Part shown: positions 1-8,342 of the stretch, piece after piece
Layout of the letters: each line of letters starts with the position of its first letter
Numbering within the stretch: position 1 is the stretch's first letter
Assembly (NCBI GenBank): GCA_963703855.1
Contig: CAVPFW010000004.1
Span: 1 to 64,000, forward strand
Direction: 5' to 3'
Length of the DNA: 64,000 nucleotides
Source: AP-15 sp963703855
GTDB taxonomy: Bacteria; Pseudomonadota; Alphaproteobacteria; ATCC43930; CGMCC-115725
Translations under genes and position numbers: made by a program
The notes under the pieces: model-generated
Database searches by the model: none
Told to the model about the DNA's origin: nothing
What the model saw: only the letters and a program-made list of their open reading frames with translations

Positions 1-1
1 C

Positions 2-654
2 ACCCGGGCCCGGCTCGGCATCCGCGGCTTCAAGCCGACCCTGCGCCGGGCGCCGGAGCGGCTTGCCGGATTGCTCACACCGGAGGCTGTCCCGCTGCCC
101 CCGAACACCCTGGCCGAACGGCGGCGCGAGATGGCACGGCTGCGCTTCGTCATCGGCCAGCTTCGGGAGATCGAAGCGGCGCGCCTGCAACAGCTCGAGC
201 AGCACCCTGAACAGGGTCCTCATGCGATGGTCCGGCTGCTGGCCCAGGTCATCGGCGTCGGCATCGAGACGGCAGATATGCTGGTCCACGAGATCCTGTC
301 GCGCGCCTGGCGCGACCGCAGGGCGGTGGCGCGCCATGCCGGTCTGACCGGCGCGCCGGACGAAAGCGGCGCGCGGCGCCGGGACAGGGGGCTGGCCAGG
401 GCCGGCAACGCCCGCGTACGCCGCGGCATGATCCAGCTCGCCTGGCGTTTTCTTCTGTTCCAGAAGGACAGCGCGCTGGCCCAATAGCCTGCCCCGGCGC
501 AGGCCGGGGGTATCGGGCGCGCACCGCCGATGCCCGTGGCACAACCCGCAAGACCATGATTGTCGCCCTCGCGCGCAAGCTGCTGATCGCGCTGTGGCGG
601 CTGGTGACGACCGGCGAGATCGGGCACGGCGTCGTCCTGCGTGCGGCTGCGTGA
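2..654 (+). pseudogene. IS110-family transposase remnant, open at the left window edge
   Basis: The frame is open from the window start and reads as the C-terminal half of an IS110/IS116/IS902 transposase, including the helix-hairpin-helix-like stretch around 230-300 (GVGIETADML) and the GNARVRRGMIQLAWRFL motif. The frame hits a stop at 485-487. The missing end of the protein (RKTMIVALARKLLIALWR) follows in another frame at about 512-654. The two parts rejoin cleanly if about 23 nt (486-508) are removed. Those bases form a GC-rich palindrome. I therefore read this as a dead transposase broken by a small palindromic insertion. The N-terminal DEDD catalytic part lies outside the window. Confidence 0.75.
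486..508. repeat. Small GC-rich palindrome interrupting the IS110 transposase
   Basis: The sequence contains CCCCGGC-GCAG-GCCGGGG, a 7-bp perfect stem with a 4-nt loop, preceded by CCTGC. Removing 23 nt restores the transposase frame, so it looks inserted. A close relative lies at 1028-1051. Confidence 0.5.
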
Positions 655-1027
655 GCACCCCGCCACGAGAGGAGAATTGCGAGCACACGCTTTCGGGCGC
701 CCGTCGGCACTTCGCCGGCGAGCCGTCGATAACGATCCGAGGTGGCGGTGACCCGAGGCAGGCACGGCGTGCACGCCGTCTCAGAGAAGGGGCCCGCCGC
801 CCCGAAGCTTCGCCGCCGATGCGCATGGCTGCATCATGGTCGAGGTCCGCACCGGACCTACCGAATACAAGTGTGTGGCGCGATGTTCCGCGCCTGATGG
901 CGAGCTCCCCCTCGGATCGTTCGGCACCGAGCTTTAGCCTGTCCACAGGCTCCAACACCGAGCAGACCCCAACGACAGCGAGCAAAGCCATCGACCCTTT
1001 ACACGTGACTCCAACAGGCCCCATACA
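655..1027. other. Non-coding stretch between two IS remnants
   Basis: I see no supported gene here. One plus-strand frame stays open through it, but its composition is arginine/alanine-rich and it matches no family. The stretch probably contains the right end of the IS110 element and the left part of the IS5 element, but terminal repeats could not be defined. Confidence 0.4.
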
Positions 1028-1051
1028 AGCCTGCCCCGGCGAAGGCAGGGG
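1028..1051. repeat. Second copy of the small GC-rich palindrome
   Basis: It begins with the same 14 bases as the element at 486 (AGCCTGCCCCGGCG) and has a CCTGCC/GGCAGG stem. It abuts the point where recognisable IS5 transposase sequence starts, so it again sits at a transposase breakpoint. Confidence 0.45.
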
Positions 1052-1388
1052 ACCGCGACGGTGCGGTTCCGCTGCTGGCCTCGATCCGCTCCAGTTTCCC
1101 GTGGCGGCGCCACGTTTTGCCGATGCCGGCTATGCCGGCGCCAAGCTCGAAACGGCGCTGGCCGAGCTCGGGCGATGGACGGTCGAGATCGTCAAGCGTC
1201 CCCACGGCACCGAGGGCTTTACCCTGTTGCCGCGGCGCTGGGTGGTCGAGCGCACCATCGCTTGGCTCAACCGCAACCGCCGGCTGGCCAAAGATTTTGA
1301 AGCCTCCATTGAAAGCGCCCTTGCCTGGCTGATGATCGCCAGCGTCAAGCTCCTCACAAGGAGAATTGTTATGCACATCTGCCCCTGA
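1052..1388 (+). pseudogene. IS5-family transposase C-terminal remnant, frameshifted
   Basis: This is the C-terminal third of an IS5-family DDE transposase. DRDGAVPLLASIRSSFPW is read in one frame up to about 1110, then FADAGYAG...LGRWTVEIVKR, LLPRRWVVERTIAWLNRNRRLAKDFE and the terminal LMIASVKLLTRRI in the next. One T appears to be missing in the TTTT run at 1115-1118. The catalytic Glu region (WVVERTIAWLNRNRRL) is intact but the N-terminal Asp residues are gone. The element cannot be functional. Confidence 0.8.
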
Positions 1389-1526
1389 CAAGAATAGCAA
1401 TACAACCTATCCGATTCTGAGTCAGGCTCTGACAGATCTCCGACAGAGGCCGTGCCCAGAACCACAGGTCTGTTCCTGCTTGGTTCCAGGCACGATCGCG
1501 ATGGCCTGACGGCTCCGCCGCCCGAG

Positions 1527-1552
1527 GCCCCCTCAACTTCTGCTGAGGGGGC
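1527..1552. repeat. Stem-loop A flanking a small gene pair
   Basis: GCCCCCTCA (1527-1535) pairs perfectly with TGAGGGGGC (1544-1552) around the 8-nt loop ACTTCTGC. On the minus strand it lies just after the stop at 1561, so it may act as a terminator or mRNA 3' end. It has a sequence relative at 1942-1966 with compensatory stem changes. Confidence 0.55.
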
Positions 1553-1560
1553 GGGACGGA

Positions 1561-1692
1561 TTATTCCTCGCCGGTGAATTTCGCGAGGATATCGAGGAGC
1601 GGGCCCGTCTTCGCCTCACCCTCATAGAGAAACGTGGCGAGGCTGAGCATGTCCAGCGGCAGGCCTTCCGGGTCTCTGCTGGCGATGATCAG
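1561..1692 (-). CDS. Small ORF downstream of the 71-aa gene, start unclear
   Basis: The minus-strand frame ends at 1561 with ...MLSLATFLYEGEAKTG and a terminal FTGEE, which looks like real protein sequence with normal codon use. No ATG, GTG or TTG lies at the junction with the upstream gene, whose stop is at 1689-1691. The first in-frame ATG is at 1650, giving only 29 residues. Coupled initiation at a non-standard codon near 1690 is possible. I do not recognise the family. Position directly after the 71-aa gene and between two related stem-loops suggests a two-gene unit. Confidence 0.35.
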   Translation of the reverse strand: MIIASRDPEGLPLDMLSLATFLYEGEAKTGPLLDILAKFTGEE

Positions 1693-1904
1693 ACTGTGAG
1701 CCTGATCGCGTCATATCCCTCCGGGACTTCCTTGACGAAGGTCAGCGTGGTCCTGCGGGCGTTGTCGCTGTCCATCTCCTGGGTGTCCCAGTCGATATCG
1801 TCGGTCACGGCCATCTCGCACGCCATTTCGAGGGTTTCGGCCTCGACGACGATGTGCTGGTACATCGGCACCAGGTACTGGCGCTCGATCACAAATTTGG
1901 GCAT
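1689..1904 (-). CDS. Small hypothetical protein (71 aa)
   Basis: This encodes a 71-residue acidic protein beginning MPKFVIERQYLVPMYQHIVV, with a predicted beta-strand/alpha-helix/strand layout (VEAETLEMACEMAV, then TTLTFVKEVPEGYD). A good ribosome site (GGAG, 8 nt from ATG) supports the start. I do not recognise a named domain. Small proteins of this general look occur on alphaproteobacterial plasmids and integrated elements, which fits the IS-rich setting, but that is inference. A second short frame follows it and the pair is bracketed by the two covarying stem-loops. Confidence 0.6.
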   Translation of the reverse strand: MPKFVIERQYLVPMYQHIVVEAETLEMACEMAVTDDIDWDTQEMDSDNARRTTLTFVKEVPEGYDAIRLTV

Positions 1905-1941
1905 CGGGGATTCTCCAGTCTGAATGCTTCCGACGCCCGGG

Positions 1942-1966
1942 GCCCTTCAACTGCTGCTGAAGGGGC
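1942..1966. repeat. Stem-loop B, covarying relative of stem-loop A
   Basis: CCCTTCA (1943-1949) pairs with TGAAGGG (1958-1964) around the loop ACTGCTGC. Compared with the copy at 1527-1552, the CTCA/TGAG stem base has become TTCA/TGAA, a compensatory change, while the loop differs at one base. It lies just upstream of the 71-aa gene start. Confidence 0.55.
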
Positions 1967-2904
1967 GATGGGATTGCCGAGCCCTGAATGGTTCAGGCCG
2001 AGCGCAGCGAGGCGTTCTCGCCTGCGGCCGCCTGGCGCGATCGGGCTAGCTCTTTCGGGTTGTTACTGGTATCGAAAGCCCGGAAAGCCGGTGGCTTCGG
2101 GGCGTGTGACATTTATTACTCAGGATATATAATCATCACTGCGAATATTTCAAAAGTTTGACAACACTAAATATCGCGTACTAAAGAAATAAAGCTATGA
2201 TCATTGCTGCAATGTGTTGGGTCGGCTCGCTGCCCCTGCTCCGACCGCAATCCTGGTGTCGGGCTCGGGCCTTCGGAGTAGGATCGCCCGGTGATTCCTT
2301 ATCGTTGGCGCCTTGGAGGACCCGCATGCCGCTGGAAACCCGACCGCTCGAGGAAGCTTCGCTTGCGAGATCGTCGGGCTGCGTCTTTGGGAGCCTCGAG
2401 ACGATCGATCCTTCGGCGCGTCGCCTGATGACGCAGACGACGATGTTCCTGGCCCGCGATCGTCACGTCATCCCCGAAGGCTGTCTCGCAGCCTGATAAC
2501 ATGACGACGCTCCCTCCGGGTTGTCGCTTTCGGACTTGCTGACCCGCTAGCGGACGGCCTCTACCGGATGCCCCGCGCGCTGGACGGCGGCGAGGATAGC
2601 ATCGGCGGAGTTGGTCCAACCGCACCCGATCTGTGGCCGTTACCGTGATGGATATTCTCTTGGCATCGCGCATCCTCGCACAAAAGGCCCAGGGGGGAGT
2701 CATCCGTTAGGTGCAATGCCACCAGGGAGATTTAACCGGGAAAATCGTCAGTGATGAGACGCCTGAAAGTCCTAAAAAATATCGCGTGAAGCGCTCCCCG
2801 AGCTCGCCGTTTTAGGCGGAGGTGACCAGGTGTGTGACGCAGCTCACATTCGGCTATTGCCAGCGCGCGCTATGACTTAACACCGTTGAACAGGGAGATC
2901 AGAG
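1967..2904. other. Gene-poor stretch with degenerate fragments
   Basis: No intact gene is supported. An AT-rich patch lies at about 2108-2200. On the minus strand, about 2548-2700 gives two short protein-like pieces in different frames: one resembling the start of an IS630-type transposase (KRISITVTATDRVRL) and one resembling the end of a heavy-metal-associated domain (ADAILAAVQRAGHPVEAV then stop). Both are too short for a firm call. The stretch reads as eroded mobile DNA bordering the oxidase cluster. Confidence 0.4.
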
Positions 2905-3849
2905 ATGGCGAATTCCCCTTATACCCCTCAACCGATGCGGATACAGGCTCGTCCGGGCTCTCTAGCCGAAAGCCGTTACTATCACAACAGTGCGCTGCCC
3001 ACGGGCGGTTGGCCGAAGCCGGAAGTTATAGCGCCCGGAATCAGCCCGAAACCGCTAAGCGACCTGATCTTTCACGGCGGCAAGCTGGTCCCGCAGATGG
3101 AATTTCAGAACGTCTTTCTCGGTGGCCTGGCTTCATGGCAAGCGTCCGACATCGACTTGATCAACGCCTCGATCACGCTGGCGATGCAGGACCTGAAGCT
3201 CAACAACGTGGTCAAGCAGTACTTCGTCGACATCGCCAGTCTGGCCTGCGATCCGCGGCCGTCGGTCGTACTCGAGGAACCGAAGCCGGCGGAACTCGAC
3301 GAGCCCGACGTGCAGCAGACCGTGGTCCGCCTGCTCAAGGAGGGGAAGCTCTCCGACAGCGGCCTCGGCAGCGTGATCTTCAACCTGGTGCTGCCTCCGG
3401 GTACCGTGCTGAGACTCGGCGACGCCAATTCCATGGACGGCCTCGGCGGCTACCACGGCTCAGCGCATTTCCAAGACAACGGCAGATCGCTCACCGCCTA
3501 CTACTCGGCCAATGTCTTTTCGCAGACGCTGCGGAACGGGCAGCAGAACGGCATTCCGGCGTTCGACGCCTCGTGGAAGGACGTTGTCGGGACGCTGTAC
3601 CACGAGCTCAACGAGTTCCGCACCGATCCGGACGTCAAGGACGCGATCGAGAGCGGCAGCAACAACCCCCTCGGCTGGATGTCGGCGCAGGGCCAGGAGA
3701 TCGGCGACCAACCGATCGCCGAGGCCAATCCGCTGTCGCTGGTGTTCAAGGAGGTTCTCAGCAGCACAGGGGGCAAGCGCCTGCCGGTCCAACTGCTGTA
3801 TTCGAACGCGGTCCACGGCGCGGAGGGGCCGATCGATCATCCGCACTGA
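2905..3849 (+). CDS. Hypothetical protein with HELxE...TDP and EIGD motifs (314 aa)
   Basis: The 314-residue product has no obvious signal peptide or membrane segment. Residues 233-242 read HELNEFRTDP and residues 265-268 read EIGD, preceded by GWMSAQGQ. The combination HExxE, TDP, then a Gly/Trp stretch and E-I-(G/A)-D is reminiscent of plant/bacterial EXORDIUM (Phi-1)-like and related putative metal-binding proteins, where the His/Glu pair would bind a metal. This is motif-level resemblance only. The start has GGGAG about 8 nt upstream. It leads a set of same-strand genes that includes the amylase/copper-oxidase fusion and the LodAB-like pair, so a role in that oxidase cluster is plausible but unproven. 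Confidence 0.6.
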   Translation: MANSPYTPQPMRIQARPGSLAESRYYHNSALPTGGWPKPEVIAPGISPKPLSDLIFHGGKLVPQMEFQNVFLGGLASWQASDIDLINASITLAMQDLKLNNVVKQYFVDIASLACDPRPSVVLEEPKPAELDEPDVQQTVVRLLKEGKLSDSGLGSVIFNLVLPPGTVLRLGDANSMDGLGGYHGSAHFQDNGRSLTAYYSANVFSQTLRNGQQNGIPAFDASWKDVVGTLYHELNEFRTDPDVKDAIESGSNNPLGWMSAQGQEIGDQPIAEANPLSLVFKEVLSSTGGKRLPVQLLYSNAVHGAEGPIDHPH

Positions 3850-3858
3850 GCGCTCTCC

Positions 3859-3897
3859 ATCCCCGGCGGTCTCCAGGGGCTGGAGATCGCTGGGGGT
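3859..3897 (+). terminator. Strong hairpin after the HELxE protein
   Basis: Bases 3859-3876 pair with 3880-3897 in an 18-bp stem (three G-T pairs) around a GGG loop, starting 9 nt after the stop codon. No T tract follows, so it may be a terminator that needs help or an RNA-stabilising 3' end. Confidence 0.55.
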
Positions 3898-4199
3898 GCG
3901 GGTTTACCGGCGTTTCCCTTAGCCGACGGCGATTTCTTCCCCATCGGCCACCCGCGTCGGACTTATCAGGTGGCCCCACATTTCGATCAACACCATGAAA
4001 CTCACCGCGCGGCCCACGAACTGAAGACCAGATCGCCAATCGAAGCCTCAGTTCACCTGGCGCGATACGGCGTTCAACCCTCTCGCAACGTCGCCGGTGA
4101 ACGGATCTGAAGCGAAATCGTGACAAGGGCCGAACGCGAAGATCGACGAATGATGGGACTTCTAATATTTCTGACCTCCGACCGTCGGGAGTTCACGCA
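3898..4199. other. Intergenic region before the fusion gene
   Basis: No coding region or RNA is supported. It presumably holds the promoter of the following gene. No clear ribosome site precedes the ATG at 4200; the closest purine-rich run is GTCGGGAG at 4185-4192. Confidence 0.3.
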
Positions 4200-7100
4200 A
4201 TGGGTGTGCTTCTTCAGGGCTTTTTCAAGTTGCCACCGAACAAAGCGCTGCCGTCGCCAGCGGACGGCAAGCAGGAGGTTCCGTGGTGGTGGAATCATCT
4301 CGCCGCTCAGGCCCGCGCCCTCAGCCGCGCCGGCTTCACCGCGGTCTGGCTACCTCCCGCGCTCAAGACGGCATCGGGTGCGAACCCGGGCGCGGACGGG
4401 TACGGGCCATTCGACGACTACGACATCGGTTCCAGATCGCAAAAGGGATCGCTGCCAACCCGCTACGGATCACGCGAGCAGTTGCAACGCTGCGTCGCCA
4501 TTCTGCGCGCCAACGGTCTCGATGTTTACCTCGACATGGTCGAACACCAGAGGGTCGGGGACGTCACCCCTTTCGTGTTTCGCTATCCCGGAGCGAACAG
4601 AACGCCGGATATCGGGCGCTTTCCCAAAAATCCGTCCAACTTCCTGCCTCAGGTTCCGCGCGATCCCAACCTCGGCGGTCCGGTAGCCGATGATTTTCCC
4701 TTCGGGCGGGAACTAGCCCCGATCAACGCGAAGCCCCCACGCTATGTGTTCGACAACCTGATCGCGGCCGCGGACTGGCAGACGCGCGCGCTCGACGCGC
4801 AGGGCTACCGTATCGACGATGTGAAGGGACTTTCCACGGACTTCCTGCTACCGTTCCTGAACAGTAGGGCGATGGCGGGAAAGTTCGCGGTCGGCGAGTT
4901 TTTCGACGGCAATCGCGTGCTGGTCAATCAATGGATCTTCAATCCAAAAGGAATGGCGGGCCGCCCGAGCGCGTTTGATTTTCCGCTGAAGTTTTTGCTT
5001 ACCAGCATGTGCAACAATCCGGGCCGCTTCAATATGGCCGACTTGGATCATGCGGGACTCGCCGGGATCTCGCCGACGAAGGCGGTCACCTTCGTCGAAA
5101 ATCATGATACGGACCTCGAGGGCGCGCAAAAGATCGTCACCAACAAGATGTTGGGCTACGCCTACATTCTGACCTCCGAAGGATATCCATCCGTTTTTTA
5201 CAAGGACTACAGCACGGACCCCAACTGCTTCGGGCTCAAACCGCGCATCGACAACCTGATCTGGATTCACGAGGTTCTGGCCGCGGGCGAAACGGTGCAG
5301 CGATGGAAGGAATTCGACGTCTTCGCCTACGAAAGGATGGGCGGGCCGCACCTGCTGGTGGTCCTGAACAACGATCCGGGTGTCCGCCGAACAATCCGCG
5401 TCGCGACCGGGTTCGGTGCGAACGTCGCATTGCACGACTACACCGGACATGCGCCGGACTTGATGACGGACGGCACCGGTGCGACGACGGTGACGGTGCC
5501 GGCGAATGTGAACGGCCTCGGATATGTCTGCTACAGCCGCCAGGGTCAGGATCGGGCGCTCACGCCGGTGTCGCATGGCGTGACCCAGGATTTCGAAGGC
5601 GGCGCCGACCTCGACATCCTCCCTTGCACGAACGGCAGGGCAGTCATCGTGGGCAGGATCTGGTGCGCCGCCGGCTCCCCCGTCACGGCGGCCCCGATGC
5701 TCGACCGCGCCGGCTGGAGCGCGGCGTCCAAGGTGGACCTTCAATTGCTGGCCCCTGATGGAACCGCAAAGGCGACCGTCACCGTAACCAGCGCGAATGA
5801 GCCGGTGTTGCGGACGGCCGCCGATGAGGAAGGCTTCCACACGCTTCGGGTGACCGCGGCTGGCCTTCCGGCGGGCCACCCTGACCAGCCGTACAAGGTC
5901 TCGGTCAGTTACACCGCCCCGCGGGATCTCGCGTCCGAGAAGATCGTTTCGCGAACCGACCCGGCCAAAATTGGACAATGGTCCGCACCGTTCGCTCTCA
6001 AAAACGTGGCGATCCACGCGCATCTGCTGCCGAGGGGCAAGATTCTTTACTGGGGCCGCCGCAAGGAGTTTGGCTCGAATGTCTTCGCGACGCTCAACGA
6101 TCACGCCTGTCAGACCTACATATGGGATCCCGCGACCGGAACCAGCAGCGAGACCAAGAACCAACCAACCCTGAAAGATGGCACCGCGGTCAATCTGTTC
6201 TGCTCCGGCCACACTTTCCTGGCGGACGGACGCCTGATGGTCGTGGGAGGACACTTGTTCGACAGCCAGGGCGTCAACCAAAGCTGCATCTACGATCCCG
6301 CGACGGACACGTGGACAGCCGAGGCGCTGATGAACAATGGCCGTTGGTATCCCTCGGCCGTGACGCTGCCCGACGGCGGAGTGCTGGTCCTCTCCGGATC
6401 GTTCGCATCCGGTCCGCTGCAGCCGCCGCCAAACAGCAACGTCGTCAACCCGACCCCGCAGGTCTGGCACGGGACCGGGTGGCGGTCGCTCGCCGACTTC
6501 GCGGACGGGCTGACCCTGTTTCCGCGGTTCCACATCGAGCCAAAGCAGGGACGCGTCTTCATGTCGGGGGCGCAAGGCGAGAGCTTCTTCCTCGACACGA
6601 ACGGTGCCGGCACGTGGATTCCGGGCCCGACCCGCGCGCTTGGTCTCAGGGACTACGCTCCGTCCGTCATGTATGACACGGGCAAAGTGATCTTCATGGG
6701 CGGCGGTCTGGACGCGGGAACAAATCTGCCCGCGAACGGCGCCGAAACGATCGATCTCACTGCCGCCAATCCGGCATGGCGCCCGACCTCGCCAATGCAT
6801 TTTCGGCGACGCCAGCACAATGCCACGATACTGCCGAACGGAACGGTGCTCGTCACCGGCGGGACGCGGGGCCGGAACTTCAATGACGTCGATCCTGGTT
6901 CGCCGGTCCACGCGGCGGAACTGTGGGATCCGGCCACCGGAACCTGGACTGTCATGGCCGAGGAGGCGGTCGACCGTTGCTATCACGCGACCGCGGTACT
7001 GCTGCCGGACGGCCGCGTTTTCAGTGCCGGCGGCGGTGAGTATGCGCCCGAGAACAATGTAGCGAATCTCGCGAAGGACACGCACGCGGACGCGCAATTG

Positions 7101-8048
7101 TTCTCGCCGCCCTACATGTTTCGTGAACGTCCGACATTCTCCGGCGCGCCGGATCGGCTCTTCTATGGCCAGGCGTTCGAACTGAGGGTCGCCAATGCGG
7201 AGACGATCGCGAAGGTAACCTGGGTCCGGTTGGCCTCGGTCACGCACTCGTTCGATCAAAACCAACGGCTGAATACGCTGGCTTTTACGAAGGGCCAGGG
7301 CGTCTTGAATGTCACGGCCCCGGCGAATGCCAATGTCTGCCCGCCCGGCCATTACATGCTGTTCGTGGTGGACGGCGACGGAACGCCTTCGGCCGGACAT
7401 ATCGCGCCCATTTCCGCCCGTCAGATCGCGGCGGCGGTGTTTACCCAGGGCGGCGCGGTTTTCAACGAAGCGCGACCGGGCCCGGTGGAGAAAGATGCCC
7501 AGACCATGCGAGCGGCGGCGAATTCACCGGTCACGGTTGGTATCACGCCAACCTGTTTGTACGGGCTCGCCGGGTGCTGGGGTGGCGCGAAGGGTGCATT
7601 GCTCCGGCTGACCGGGGTCGAAACGGTCCTCGAGGAAGCAAATGCCTACACCTCGACCGCGTCGGTGTTCCTGAAGGACGACAGATTGCCGGATCTCGAC
7701 ATCTGGCGTCGGGAATTCGAGCGTATCGCCAACGCGTCGTACTCGCTTCGTGGGATCGAGATGAGCTTAAGTGGCACGATCGAAGAGACCCACGGGCTGC
7801 TCAGGCTGGTCGGCAACCAAACAAGGCCATCCGTCTTGCTGGCGCCGCTCGATGCCGCCAACAAAGTGCAGTGGGACTTCGCCACGAAAGCGAACTGGCC
7901 ACTGGAACCGGACGAAGCGAACGCCTACACCAGACTGAAGCAAATTCTGAGCGACCCGAAGCGGCGAGGTTCCTCGATTACGGTCACCGGCACGCTTCTG
8001 AAGAATGAAACCGGATTCTTCCTGGAAGTGCGCGCCTTCGCAGCCTGA
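4200..8048 (+). CDS. GH13 alpha-amylase / copper radical oxidase (galactose oxidase-like) fusion (1282 aa)
   Basis: Residues 1 to about 430 are a GH13 alpha-amylase domain with all three catalytic acids: Asp206 in GYRIDD, Glu233 in AVGEF and Asp303 in VENHD. After a beta-rich linker, about 590-1090 is a kelch-type galactose/glyoxal oxidase domain ending in the DUF1929-like fold. Its copper radical residues are all present: Cys668 (FCSGH) and Tyr717 (GRWYPSA) for the thioether cross-link, Tyr928-His929 (CYHATAVLLPDGRV) and His1016 (SVTHSFD). The last ~160 residues (from about 1120, CLYGLAGCWGGA) match nothing I know. Members of the oxidase family oxidise alcohols or aldehydes and release H2O2. 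A fused amylase could supply sugar substrates; this is inference. No signal peptide is visible. The gene lies upstream of the ferritin-like/LodAB set on the same strand. Confidence 0.85.
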   Translation: MGVLLQGFFKLPPNKALPSPADGKQEVPWWWNHLAAQARALSRAGFTAVWLPPALKTASGANPGADGYGPFDDYDIGSRSQKGSLPTRYGSREQLQRCVAILRANGLDVYLDMVEHQRVGDVTPFVFRYPGANRTPDIGRFPKNPSNFLPQVPRDPNLGGPVADDFPFGRELAPINAKPPRYVFDNLIAAADWQTRALDAQGYRIDDVKGLSTDFLLPFLNSRAMAGKFAVGEFFDGNRVLVNQWIFNPKGMAGRPSAFDFPLKFLLTSMCNNPGRFNMADLDHAGLAGISPTKAVTFVENHDTDLEGAQKIVTNKMLGYAYILTSEGYPSVFYKDYSTDPNCFGLKPRIDNLIWIHEVLAAGETVQRWKEFDVFAYERMGGPHLLVVLNNDPGVRRTIRVATGFGANVALHDYTGHAPDLMTDGTGATTVTVPANVNGLGYVCYSRQGQDRALTPVSHGVTQDFEGGADLDILPCTNGRAVIVGRIWCAAGSPVTAAPMLDRAGWSAASKVDLQLLAPDGTAKATVTVTSANEPVLRTAADEEGFHTLRVTAAGLPAGHPDQPYKVSVSYTAPRDLASEKIVSRTDPAKIGQWSAPFALKNVAIHAHLLPRGKILYWGRRKEFGSNVFATLNDHACQTYIWDPATGTSSETKNQPTLKDGTAVNLFCSGHTFLADGRLMVVGGHLFDSQGVNQSCIYDPATDTWTAEALMNNGRWYPSAVTLPDGGVLVLSGSFASGPLQPPPNSNVVNPTPQVWHGTGWRSLADFADGLTLFPRFHIEPKQGRVFMSGAQGESFFLDTNGAGTWIPGPTRALGLRDYAPSVMYDTGKVIFMGGGLDAGTNLPANGAETIDLTAANPAWRPTSPMHFRRRQHNATILPNGTVLVTGGTRGRNFNDVDPGSPVHAAELWDPATGTWTVMAEEAVDRCYHATAVLLPDGRVFSAGGGEYAPENNVANLAKDTHADAQLFSPPYMFRERPTFSGAPDRLFYGQAFELRVANAETIAKVTWVRLASVTHSFDQNQRLNTLAFTKGQGVLNVTAPANANVCPPGHYMLFVVDGDGTPSAGHIAPISARQIAAAVFTQGGAVFNEARPGPVEKDAQTMRAAANSPVTVGITPTCLYGLAGCWGGAKGALLRLTGVETVLEEANAYTSTASVFLKDDRLPDLDIWRREFERIANASYSLRGIEMSLSGTIEETHGLLRLVGNQTRPSVLLAPLDAANKVQWDFATKANWPLEPDEANAYTRLKQILSDPKRRGSSITVTGTLLKNETGFFLEVRAFAA

Positions 8049-8342
8049 CCCAGCCGAGGCGGCCCCGGCCCTGTTGTGGAACTGAGACAGTTTTGCCGGA
8101 ATTCTGGGCCTGGTCGAGGCGACGAACATGCCCCGCGCAGGGTGTTCAGCCAACCAAGGCGAGCACCGGTGCCTGTCAGCGTTCGTCGCGGCGTGCAACC
8201 TCCGGGACATCATTTGACGTGGGTTTTGGCATCGTCGCCATCAGCGGCTTGCGGCAGTTGCCGGTTTCACGGCATTATGGTTAATAATTCGCGGGGCGGC
8301 GATTTGATCGCGTGGCGAGATCCGTCCGCGTCGGGAGGGGAG

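Noticed and set aside
594..1388. Plus-strand frame of 264 codons starting in the IS110 remnant
   Set aside because: Its first two thirds match nothing and have shadow-like Arg/Ala composition. Only the last part is real, and that is the IS5 transposase fragment already listed.
2548..2703. IS630-type transposase start on the minus strand
   Set aside because: Only about 18 residues look similar before the frame diverges, so it is mentioned in the gap entry but not called.
4848..7400. 850-codon open frame antisense to the amylase/oxidase fusion
   Set aside because: It is a mirror of a long GC-rich gene with Arg/Val-rich content and no recognisable motif. The plus-strand protein carries all catalytic residues.
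8076..8342. N-terminal extension of the ferritin-like protein
   Set aside because: The frame is open but the residues are unlike the family, and a strong purine-rich ribosome site lies before ATG 8343.
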